Assembly: GCF_018320785.1 (NCBI RefSeq)
Contig: NC_054882.1
Location: 28,276,719-28,340,718, forward strand
Reading direction: 5' to 3'
From: Cheilinus undulatus
Taxonomy: Eukaryota; Chordata; Actinopteri; Labriformes; Labridae
Length of the DNA: 64,000 nt
In this document: one piece after another, positions 26,401-38,400 of the stretch
Layout: each line of letters opens with the position of its first letter
Numbering within the stretch: position 1 is the stretch's first letter
Made by a program: the position numbers and the translations under genes
The notes under the pieces: model-generated
What the model saw: the letters and a program-made list of their open reading frames with translations, nothing else
Database searches by the model: none
Told to the model about the DNA's origin: nothing

Positions 26401-29400
26401 AATGGATTAGCTTGCTGAGTCACTGGAGTTACTGGGCCACATGCCATTAAAAGTGTTGGGAAAGGCACAGTTGTTTCTCAGACATCCATCCAGTAGAAAC
26501 CATTACATCACATGCCACCGTTTAAGTTTTGCCAAAAAGTTAACTATCGGAAGATATGAAAATTCTGCATTATCTAGACCAATATATCAGCTAGGGCAGA
26601 ACGACTTGGAAAAATCATCCATTTACAATGATTTTTTTCCCCAACGTTGTGATTGTAATATAATATAAGATTATTTTGTTTATTTTATATATTAATATGC
26701 AAGTACAAGGATTTTGAAAGCTATTTAGAATATTTTAATTTTTAAACTTGTATTACAAATTCAATATGAATTTTTGTAATTTGATATCTGAAAATTGTCT
26801 GAGGCCCACCAAAAACTCTTGTAGAACCATATTATGAGACTCAGATATTTACCTTTTATTTGCCATATTTTTGTTTTATAAACAGGGAATTTCAGTGCAA
26901 ATGCTCTGCTTACAGACAAAGTAACATTGTTTAGAAAGTGTTTGTGGAGTTACAGAGTACAATTGAAGATATTTATTTTGATAACCAGGCATCTGCAAAG
27001 TCAATTAAATTTTGTTTTTTATTATTTATCTCTGAAAAAGTACATTTTGGCTCAAGAAACTCTAAATGCCCATGAAGACATATAAATTCTTAAAATCAGA
27101 AAGCAAGTGGCACAGTGAGATGCTTAACGGCGTGCTACAAGTTAATCCAACACGAGTTAAACTTTGACACTGTTTATATATCAGAAAAAAATGCATTATT
27201 TCGATGACAAGGGTTAAATCTTCTATTTTTTTTAGTTTGGAGACTTAAGATAACATGTAATCAAGTATTTTTTTATGATTATTAAAAGCATGAACTATTA
27301 ATTTATTTTTCTATGGTTTTTGGTTATTGTAAATGTCTCTTGGAAAATCCAGTATCCTTGATCCCTAGTTTTTAAAATCAGGCCCTCACCATGCAGCTTT
27401 CTTCTGTATTATGCAACACTGTTTAGTTCTGTGCTTCTCAAACTTTTTTGGTCATTCCCCACTTTGAACAAGGGAAATTTTCAAGCCCCACCTGGCTCAA
27501 TCGCCCTAACAAAAATCCTGACAGATTACACATTTTTAAATTTATTGAACTAAAACCAAGTAATGTAGGAGGCCATTTGTGCCTGACAGGTAACTGATGT
27601 TACCTTTACCATGCGTTGTTCCTGCTGTCGATACTCAGTGACTTTTCTTTTAAAGAAATCCAGTGGCTTGGTGATGTGACTGGGATGTGTTGTCTCCAGG
27701 TGTCTCCTCAATTTGTTGGGCCTCCTGCTGTCTGCTGCAAACGGTTTCAGACACAGAACACACAGGGGTCTCTCCTCTGCCCCCACCACTGCTACTGTGA
27801 ACCCAAAACCTAGATAACTCTCATCATATTTTATTTTGGTTGGCTTTTTGGTTGACTTGGTCCATCTGTCTTGTGTGAGTGTGATGCCGCTGGCTCGCCG
27901 ACCTTGGTGGTCTATGTCACAAATCTATCCATATTGCTCAGAGTAGCCTGCTGCCTTGTTGTGTGAAAGTTTGTTTTGTTCCGCTGCAATTAACATGCCG
28001 ACGTCAATCATTAGTTTTACACTTTAGTTCCAGGTTAGATTTTTCTCCCGGTTGCCCACCTTATGCTGTTTGATAATTTATTGTTCTTTTAATTTCAGCT
28101 AAATGTAGGTTATTGTGTGTGGGTGTTTTGTTTCGAGTGAATAATCTTTATTGTCAAGAAAGAAAGGCGCATTAAATTGAATATTTCCTCCCATGTGTTG
28201 CGTCCCACCTGTCATGTCTCCACTCCCCATCAGTGGGGCACGCCCCACACTTTGAGAAGCACTGGTTTAGTTAATAGTTTGAATATGCTTCTCTTAGGTT
28301 CTGCTGAGCCTCAGAAGCCACAATCTGCCAGAAGAAGGGCATCTCCTGCTCGTCTAAGAAGAAGTGGGAGCCTCAACTTGGACCCTGACATATTTAAAAA
28401 CAACTTTTCTGACCCAGATATTGGTAAGAGCATCTCAAAATAATCTGATTTTCTTTATTTTTTGAATGCTTACTTTTAACTCCTCTTTTTTCACATATTA
28501 ATGGCAGATTATAAAGAACTTGAGTTCCTTACATGGAACGTTTTGGATATCCATCAAGCCTTTTTTCATGTTTTCTGACATGTGAATACTCCATCTCACA
28601 GCGGCACCTAAGGGACGCATGCTCTTAAGGAACCCGAGTGTTGAGCGCACTTTTTCTCTCCCATCAAACCCAACAACATCCGGCTCCTTCCTTCTGCCCT
28701 CCTACCCACTAGCTACACTCCCAGGAGGTGTGCTTACTCCAACGCTGTCCCGCCGTCGTGCAGATTCATCCCTCTCTATGTCAAACACCTGGCCTAACAA
28801 GAGAGAGAACAGCCCCCACCCATGGGACACCAGCCCTTGGAGAGAGACTGCAAGTGCAGCAAAAGGTAATCCATTCACAGAAGAGCTAAGTTGGTTGAAT
28901 TTAAAAATGATGAGATTCATAGAGGTATGAATCATCTGTTTTTATGTCATCCTTCTTTTAGGGGAGAATATTTCTAGCAGAGGCTCTCCTCTGCCTCTCC
29001 GTGCCTCCCTTGTGAGTTCTTCTTCCGCTTCATCATTCCGACGGGCACTGAGCAGTCCAAGAACTACCTTATCTATCTCACCAGTCATGCCTACAGCAGA
29101 GCAGGTCCAAGCTCATAACACCCAGAGATCCATTACACCAGGCAGTCCTCTGAAGCAGCTAGAAAGGGATACTGAAAACAGCAGTCCAGCACAAGATATT
29201 CAAGAGGATGATCCACTGGATTTGCAGGAGGTAAGCGAACAGTTTTTCCTTTAAAATAGTCTCCAGGTTTTAAATTGAACACTAGAGTCTTCAGACTACA
29301 GTATTTCTGGATTTCATGAATGCACTATCAGCTCCTCCAGGGGGCTGGTGTTTAGTCTCACCCTTCTCTCAGTGCTCAAACATACCAATTTGTGTTGCAG

Positions 29401-32400
29401 ATGCTGAACTCCTTGCGGTCACTGCGAAACAGTGCTGCCAAAAAGAGGGCAAAGGTGAGCCTAAGTAGTTCAGATGCAGACCCAGACAGCCCTGACTCAG
29501 CTGTGAGGCTGGACCCTGGCCTGGACTCACCTTCACACACCTCTCCAATGCCTTTGGAGAAAGACAGTGGAGAGAGCAGTCTGTCCAGTCTGAGTTCAGT
29601 TGCCAACTCCAGCTTCAATGGCATCAAAAGGTTAGGGTCTAAATACTTAGTGCACGCACTGTATGCCTGCTCAGGTGCCTTTTCATGCATTCCTATCAAA
29701 TCTGCAAATGTCACAGACATGTTAGAAGGTTTTACACCTGGTCACCATGTATACAGGCTTGAGTGACACAGTGTTGAACAGTTCTTAGGTGGCCCAGCAT
29801 AATTTCTCACTTATCAAATCTATCAACAGCCCCAGAAACTCGGCATCTTCGGGAATGAAACCCCGCATTGCAAGAGTGCCTTCTGCAAAACTGAGGACTT
29901 CCGTTTCCACTGACTTCAGCAGCCTTCAAGGTAGAAAAGACATACAATTGTTTGCCCAATTTGTTGTTACTTTGTTCAGGGTGCTTATGTGTTTTTCCTT
30001 TTTTCAAGGATTGTCACAGAGAAATGAATTGTCATCTGAGGTGGGTGTTGTTGGACAGAGAGTCACTTACTCCAATGGAACAATCAAACCTGAGGAAGAG
30101 ATGACAGGACCATCCCCTCCTTTGGTCAAAGCAGCCGCACGTGAATCAGTCAGAGCTCTAAAGCCTGCCAAAGGTCAGTCAACGTTAAGAGAGGTATTTT
30201 CTGAATGTTTTAGAGTGATAACTTTGTATGCTTGATTATGTTTGACTGATGCTTGAGACACACCTCTTTCTGCCCTGTGTGCCTCCGTCAGCTCTGCCCT
30301 CTATCATAGCCTCTATTCTTCCAAATTGTTGGTTCACAAAAATCTTAAGTTTCTGTATTTTCCCATAAAGGTTAGGATTGATGTTAGCTACAAACAGATA
30401 AAGAGGAGAGACAGCGAAGTCTTCTGGTCCCTAAAAGTTTTCCTTTACATCCCAACATGCAAACCCTAACCCTGCGCATACACTGACAACTATAAAATGA
30501 CCTGAATAAGAAAAAAATTATCATTACAGATAGAGAAGGATCACTGCATTCACTTCTTTTGGTTTATTAATGATTATTCAGAGGAAATATTTGATTTTAG
30601 GTACATCCTACATGTTTTTTAGGAGAACCTGATTTAGTTAGCCTTTTATTACTGTAATTAGTATGTCAAAATTTATTATGTGTTTACTGTTTAGAGAACT
30701 TTTTTATTTGAAGGTTGAAAATCAAAATTAAAGAATTTAGTGGTTTTGTGTGACCAGGAGATCATTTTTGTCGCTGCAGTTTTAAAATAATTTATATTGT
30801 TTGATTTTTAACTTGCATTCTATCAAAATTCATCATTCTGTTATTGTTGCAAGTCTTTTCATACTTCTACAAATAATAATAACAACAACAACAGCAATAT
30901 AGCTCAGATGCAACTAGGTATTTTTTCAAGTAGCTTGCCCAACCTTGTATTAAACCCATCCGTATCCCGGCTCTTAGGATCTAGGAGCGACAGCAGCAGG
31001 AACTCACCTGCCACAGACATGCCTGAAGGAGTCATTGGAAGAGGTCAGCCCCTGAAGAATTTATCCTCTGATAAAAATGATTAACTGATTGTACAATAAT
31101 ATCTGTTAACTTTAGCTGCTCAACAGATTGAAAGGATTCCCTTAGAAGCACAGCCAAAGATGCTTTGGGATTTCTTTTTCCATAATCCTCTTGCCAATGA
31201 CAAATTCTGTCCACTGTTTCTAAACCCTGGGTTTAAGTAGGTTTTGGTGTCCACCTCTCCCTCATGTTTCTTAGGCATGTTTGGCACTGCAGTGTCCTGC
31301 ATTCATCCAGGAGCTGCCTTGTCACTTGAGCAGCCTGATTCTACAGCCAAACCCCCCACCGATCCCTTATCAGGCATCTACAGTGATGACAGCCCATGCT
31401 CAGATGAGGTTAAGGTTTGTCACGCAGTGCAGGCGTATATCATAATTTAATTTTCAGAGTTTGCATTTACTAAAGCAGAACGCTGTGTGCTTTTCCTGTG
31501 CAGCAGAGGGTGAAGAATACAAGGTTTAGCCGGGACAGGATGCGTCTGCAGGGTCTCGACCAGGAGGAGGAGCAGTTTATTCAAAGGGACCAGACACGGG
31601 AGAAGATTCGCCATCGAGTCAGACAGATGTTGTCTGACTCACCCACAGAGGAAAACAGAGCATTGATCATCAAAGGCAAGACAAAGACTGAACCCTTTAC
31701 CCTCCTCCTTTAAGCTTATCATCTCTGAAGCTGTTTTCACACCCAGAAAATTCCAGCCTTCCTGTGCCTGAAATCTTTCTGATTGGCTCTTTCAAATGGG
31801 TATTTCACAACTGGAAGTTTTATCTGTCAGATTAGGGGAGGGGATCCTTTCAGGCAAGCCATGGTTTATGCAGCATCCTGGACAATGGCAGATGAAGCAA
31901 CAGAGAACAGGTCCTACATCAGTGCTATGTTTACAGTACAGAGAGGAGTAGAGAAGAATTTACTGAAGAACACAAAACATGAAAATAAATTTCATTATGG
32001 TCACGATTTTCATATTTTAGGAGAAGTATTTTACTTAACTACATTTTAATTCTCCATATTTGAGTACTAAAGTAGAATCTGAAAGACGAAACAACAACAT
32101 CCAAGTTTTCTGCCAATGACAAGAAAGACACTGACCTGCAGTTTGGCTTCAGATACACTGCGGTCAGTAGCACATGCCAATAGAATGATTCCACATCACA
32201 TCCAGATACAGCATTTGCATCTACTTAATAAAAAGGTGTGGCTTTACCCAAACAACCTGGTTGGAGGTTCATATTCTTTTGTTGTTGTTCCATGTCAAGG
32301 AAAAATCATATCTTATTGTTCAACTTTAAATATATAAAAGTACTACTCCCAGGCTATTCAATTGGAGGCCCCTGGGCACTCCTTATCAAAATTCTAAGAC

Positions 32401-35400
32401 CAGTTGAAAAATTGCAAGAATTTACATTTTGCACTGTTGGATCTTAAGAAGGTTCTAACTAGAGCTTCAAAATGCAAAAAGAAGAAATGGGAGTGAGACA
32501 AAAAAAATTGAGTAAGCAATTTATTAAAAACAACAATTGAACTGAAATGGATGATGCTTGATGCGCGTTCCAGGAGGCTAGTGGGAACGTTGCTCCAAGT
32601 GGTGAATATGACTTCACGAAGAGCATCCACTGTCTGGAACCGATGTCCATTTTTGTAAACTTCCCTTGCCATCCATCCCCAAATGTTTTCAATTGGATTT
32701 AGATCAGGGGAATACGCAGGATGGTCCAGAAGAGTGTCGTTATTCTCCTGGAAGAAGTCCTTTGTCAGGCAGGCCTTGTGAACTGCAGCGTTGCCCTGTT
32801 GAAAACCCAGTCATTACCACACAGACGAGGGCCCTCAGTCATGAGGGATGCCCGCTGCAACATCTCCATGAAGCCAGCCGCCATTTGACGCCCCTGCACA
32901 ACCTGAAGCTTCATTGTTCCATTGAAGGAAAAAGCACCCCAGATCAGGATGGCACCCCCTCCACTGTGCCACGTAGAAAACATCTCAAGTGGGATCTCCT
33001 TGTCGTGCCAGTAACATTGGAAGCCATCAGACCATCAAGGTACCATTTTTTTTCATCAGAGAATAAATCTTTCTTTCACCTTTCAGTGTCCCATGTTTGG
33101 TGCTCCCTTGTAAAGTCCAAACAGGCAATTTTGTGGCGCTGAAGGAGACGAGGCCTTTGAAGACAGTTTTTGTTTTTTAAGCCCTTGCCTCGCAGATGAC
33201 GTCTGATGGTTATTGGGCTGCAGTCGGCACCAGTAACGGCCTTAATTTGGGTCAAGAATCGTACCGTGTCTTGACGAACAGCCAATCAGATCCTCCGGCT
33301 CAGCACCAGTGAAATTTTTTGGGGTCTACCACTTGATTTTTTTGTTCCATAACCCTCAGGATTTTTAAGAAATTCAAAATGACTGTCTAACTGCATCCAA
33401 CCTCAGCAGCAATGGCGCGTTGCGAGAGGCCTTGCTTATGCAGCTTATCAATCCAACCACGTTCAAAGACAGAAAGCTTTTTTGCTTTGCCATCAGGAGG
33501 TCATGACAGTGGGAATACCTGACAGAAAATGACATTGAATAAATATTTTTTGCAGATTTGGGCTTTTAAAGGCTGTGGTCTTAACTTTTGATCAGCTGAT
33601 GACCAGCCTATTTCAGTTTAGCTGTTGTTTTCAATAAATTGCTTACTCAGATTTTTTATAACTCACTCTCATTTCTTCTTTTTGCATTTTGAAGCTGTAC
33701 TTAGAACCTTCTTAAGATGCAACAGTGCAAAATGTAAGTTCTTGTAATTTTTCAACTGGTCTTCAATTTTAATCAGGCATGTATTTGAAGGACCATAGAT
33801 CACATTTTTCCCAGTTTGTCACACCTCATGGTGTTGCAGTTATTCTTGTTTATACACATCCTCTCATTCCTGGCTGAGAATTTTGTGTTTTTATCTTTGT
33901 TTGCAAGGCCTGTGTGCTCACTCTGCAATGAGTGCATAGTGGTGTGCAAGAAATACAATTTGAGAAGGCATTTTAAGAGCACTAATGCTAACCGTGACAT
34001 TGCTCAACTCTGTTTATTGCACCAAGATAATATGGGGGCAGACCTCATGTTAGGAAGACCTGGCTTGTACAGAACAAGAGAGCTATATTAGCATCTCTAC
34101 CAGCAGCAAAAATCACATTTACAACTGCAAAAGTTGTCAAGACCTCAAGAGGTTGTCACAGAAAATCCCAAAGAGTTTGTTTGATTGACACCTAAAAATA
34201 TATCATATATTTTAAGTCCTGCAATATCACTCAGGCCATTCATATGGGATCCTTTTTCAGGAGCTGGCCCCCAGTCCAAACTAATTTAGTAGCCCTAAAC
34301 CAATCAGTACTTTAAGTTGCCTTTAATTAATTACTTTTTGCTACTGTGTAAGTAGATTTATAGAAAAGTAATTTTACTTCTACTTTAGTAAAATTAAAGC
34401 AAAGTAACTGTATATTTACTTGAATACAGTAGTTTTCTGCATGCCAGCCACTTGATATAAAGGTTTTCACTTCTTTTCACTCACTTGTCATAAATATAGA
34501 TATATAGTATAACTTGCTGAGTTCAAACATTAGCTCAACCTGTCCTCTTGTGGATATTTTAATTGTGGTCCGGAAGAGGTGTGTCTGGGTGAAGTTGGGG
34601 TTGTATATCAGGCTGTTTGTATCCATACATGTTCCCTAAAATTTCAGGACATTTTCTGGAGTTTAAAGCATATAATCATAGGGCTATATACTGTATTTTT
34701 TTTATACCATCAGTAATAAATAAGCACTTCTAATCATTTTCTAAATGTCACATTCGTATAACTGTGTAATAGCTTCTACCAAACATGTGCACAGGATTTT
34801 ATTTTACATTTAGCTGTGCCTTCTATAAATGATCCAATAATTCATTTCAGTGTAAATGTAAGTTGGTATATTTCCTAATTGGCATGTTTTATCATCTGTT
34901 TATTTACACTTGTAGATCTTGCAGGGGTGTATTTGTTTTATCCTCCTGCCTTCAAAGATTTGAACCATCCATTTAAGGCCTGTGTCCTTACCCACTGTTA
35001 CTTTCAGCACCCACAGTTAGAGTGCTTTTTAACAGCATTTATTGTTGCTAAGCCATGAAAGTTCACTTCTGCTACTCTTAGTTGTATCTGTGTCTTTTAA
35101 ACAGCTCTGTGAAATCAATGCTTTACTTTATTCAAAACATAAAAACTATGTAAGAAATCCTGTTTGACAGTAGCAGCAGCTCTACCCTGGAAATTGTAGC
35201 CTCAAAAAGATAAGTTAGATCAGTTTCATCTCCGCCATTGTTGTTGACAAGGCTGAAATCTGAAGTCCCATCTCTTCTTGATTTTAATTGGAGAGTGAGG
35301 GGGAAGTGGAGCAGATGAGCACGGTGCTGTTCCAAAAGCTGAACTGTTTTCAACTCAGAGCCCCAAGAACTTGGTGACAGAAGCACACTGATGTAGGATG

Positions 35401-38400
35401 ACACGCTGAAAACTCATGCAGCTCTTCATGTCATGATTTCTTTTTTTTTTTCTGGCATAGATCTGCATCTGAATGGCAGCACACTGCCCACCACCAAAGC
35501 AGAGCCTCTCTCTGATGAGTCTCCCATCAGCCCCACCAGTCCTATCAGCCCACCAGGACCTCAGAGCCCCCTCAAGTGCTTCACTCCACCCCACCAGCCG
35601 AGCCCCCCCACAGTGCCCCCCAACCCTAAAAATCTGTCACGTGTTCGGAGGGCCCCCAGCCTCAGCAGAACAAGACCATCGCTGTCTCACAGCTCAGGTC
35701 TGTAAAAACTTTGATACTTACTGCATGTAAGTCAGGCCTAACAATCTGTTGTTACTCAACAAAATTCTCACTGTATCTTTATTAGTATGTTGCTATGGAT
35801 CTGACCACGGCATATGTTCTCCTCTTCATTGTTAATAGATGAAACATTGTGTTCACAGGTGTTTGTTTATAGAAATTGTTGCACATTAATTAGACTGTCA
35901 GAGCATCAGAGCATGGGTGAATAAGATGTTTGCTTCATATAATGTACCACAGTGCTTTGTTTTGACAACCTACTGTTAATGCACCACCGCCCACACACAC
36001 AGCTTGTTTTCACACTGATAAAGATGTAACATGGGACTGAATCTGTGCGTGTGTTGTGCTGTAATTGGTGTACCATTTAGATGAGCTGTCTCCTGGTGCT
36101 GTGGGCCACAAGAAAAACCTGTCAGATCCTCAGGAGCTGTGTCCGTTTTCCAAACCAGACTTGGCACTGACACAGAGTTTCAACCTGCTGAGCTCTGAAG
36201 ACTGGTGAGAAACTGGCATGTTACCGTGTCTCAGTTACACTGCAAAAGTTTAATATCCATTACACTGAAAACTGAAATCCACCACAGAGCTTTTTAACAG
36301 TGAACAGTCTTTCCAGGTATTGTGATAGGTATTTCATACAAAACGATCTTTAGCTAGACATTATTTACCTTTGTAAAGGCAAAAATTAACCATCAGATTT
36401 AACAAGAATCATATCTTTGAATCTAACTTCCTCCTCTTTGTGTTTTTTTTTTCTTGTCCTTAGGGAGAAGAAGATCGAGGGGCTGACATTTTTACGCAGT
36501 CTGGCTCACTTCCACTCAGACACACTCCAAGGCAGGCTTCATGATATCTGCCTTTGTCTTATTCAAGAGGTACTACAACGCTCCCCCATCATTTTGACTT
36601 TTAGTCATTTAACTGGTCAAATCAAATATTGGTGACCCAAATAGTGGAAAATTTGAATAGTCACTCATAAGAGTCACATTCATTGAATATAACAGCAGTA
36701 CACCTATTGAAACAAAGATCATTTCATCACAGCTGTATGAAGATATTCAGTGTCTATTTTAAATAAGATTTGCATGTTACTCCATCTAAATAATGATTCA
36801 TACTCTATCTTGGTATAAATACCAACTTACAGTGACTATAAAAAAGTATTCACACCCTTGGATGTTGTACCCTTTATTAATTTTACAAATCAATGATTGT
36901 TAATATAATTTGGCCTCATATGCATTGTATTATAAGTAACTGCATAAATATTTGCCCCCTTCAAGCCAGTGTTTAGTAGACACACCTTTGGCTTAGGGGT
37001 GCACCGATTCCAATTTCCTGGCTAATCACCAATCTTTAAAAAGCCCGACCTGCCAATTCCGCTTTTGGCCGATACCGATTTTTTTTTTTTTTTTAAACTG
37101 ACAGCATACACCTTCAATGTTCCACTCTTATTTTATTGAAAAACATTGAACAATACCCGTGAAACAATACAAACTTTTTGTTTTAACTGCACATGAAGTA
37201 GTTCTCTCAAATATAAATGAAGAGTTTAGAGCATTGCTGTCCAAACTACTGAATTATATCAGTTCCTTTAGTCTTTTCATTTCTCACATTTTAGTAGGTA
37301 GAGGTAGGTAAGATCGTTGGATAAGATTGGTTTCATATGTAAGTATCGGCCGACCGCCGATCCCCCAAAATTAAGGAAATTGGCGCCGATCAATTGGCCA
37401 GCCGATTGATTGATGCACCCCTACTGTGGCTGTGATCACAACACTGAGTCTGTGTGGATGGGTCTCAATCAGGTTTGCACATCTGAACACTAATTTTACT
37501 CCATTCTTCTCTGCAAAACTGCTCAAGCTCTGTCAGGTTCCACAGGGATTGGGCTTGAAAAGCCTTTTTCAAATCCAGCCACAAATTCTCTATTATATTG
37601 AGGTCTAGGTTTTGAATCAGCCACTCCAGAACATTCACCTTGTTGTCTTTAAATCATTTCTGTGTAGCTTTTGCTGAATGCTTCGGGTCATTGTCTTGCT
37701 GGAATATAAACCTTCTCTCAAGCCATAGTTCTCTAGCAGGCTGAATAATATTGTCCTCCAGGATTCTCCTATGTTTAATTGCATTCCTTTTAACATCAGA
37801 TTAACATCCAAGGCATGTGTAAGTTTGGAACAATGAATGACACTAAAGAAAAGATATATGATGAAAGCTTGCATTATCCTGTTTTATTCAGGTGAAGAAC
37901 CTGCGGTCAGGTGTGTCCAGGGTGGCAGTGTGCACACTGGGTGACCTGTACACACACCTGCAAAAGGCGATGGACCAGGAGCTGGAGGGGACAGCTAAAG
38001 CTTTGCTGCAGAAAGCTGGCGAGACTAACGCCTTCATCAGACAGGATGTGGATGCAGCTCTGGAGAGCATGGTTCTGCATTGCACACCGACTCGGAGCAT
38101 CAACGCGCTACTCTCTGGAGGACTCAGGTGAGTATACAGCACATGTCTGTAAAGAAACAGTGACGTGTTGTTTCACCACACTGATGTTAGATCTTTTTAT
38201 ACATTTTTTTAATTGGTATACAGTATTTTAATTAAGCTTTGGTTTCTAAATCAATTTATGTGAAAGTCACCTCAATGCAGTGGTAAGAAAATGCACTGCC
38301 CAGCACCTGGCTAATCTGGTGGAGAAGGTTGGTGCTGCCCGTCTTCTCTCTGGAGGTAAAGATCTCACAGACAGAATTTTACCTGCTGTTGCCAGACTTG

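Larger units (their letters stand above)
31676..35460 (+). other. togaram1 intron 11, GC-AG type
   Basis: The exon ends AAAG and the intron starts GCAAGA rather than GT; it ends in GGCATAG. The phase-1 join gives Lys-Asp-Leu-His-Leu, and no GT within reach keeps the frame. Its 3.8 kb are largely filled by a hAT split by a Tc1. Confidence 0.8.

Noticed and set aside
27550-27789. BED-finger frame as a domesticated host gene
   Set aside because: It lies inside a hAT with TIRs and 8-bp duplications and has no evidence of further exons.
29376-29720. Minus-strand open frame opposite togaram1 exon 6
   Set aside because: Antisense shadow of a phase-consistent exon, without splice context of its own.
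32666-33142. 158-codon plus-strand open frame
   Set aside because: Antisense shadow of the Tc1 transposase; low-complexity composition and no family match.
32394-33285. Minus-strand open frames as a host gene
   Set aside because: They spell a degenerate Tc1 transposase between long inverted repeats.
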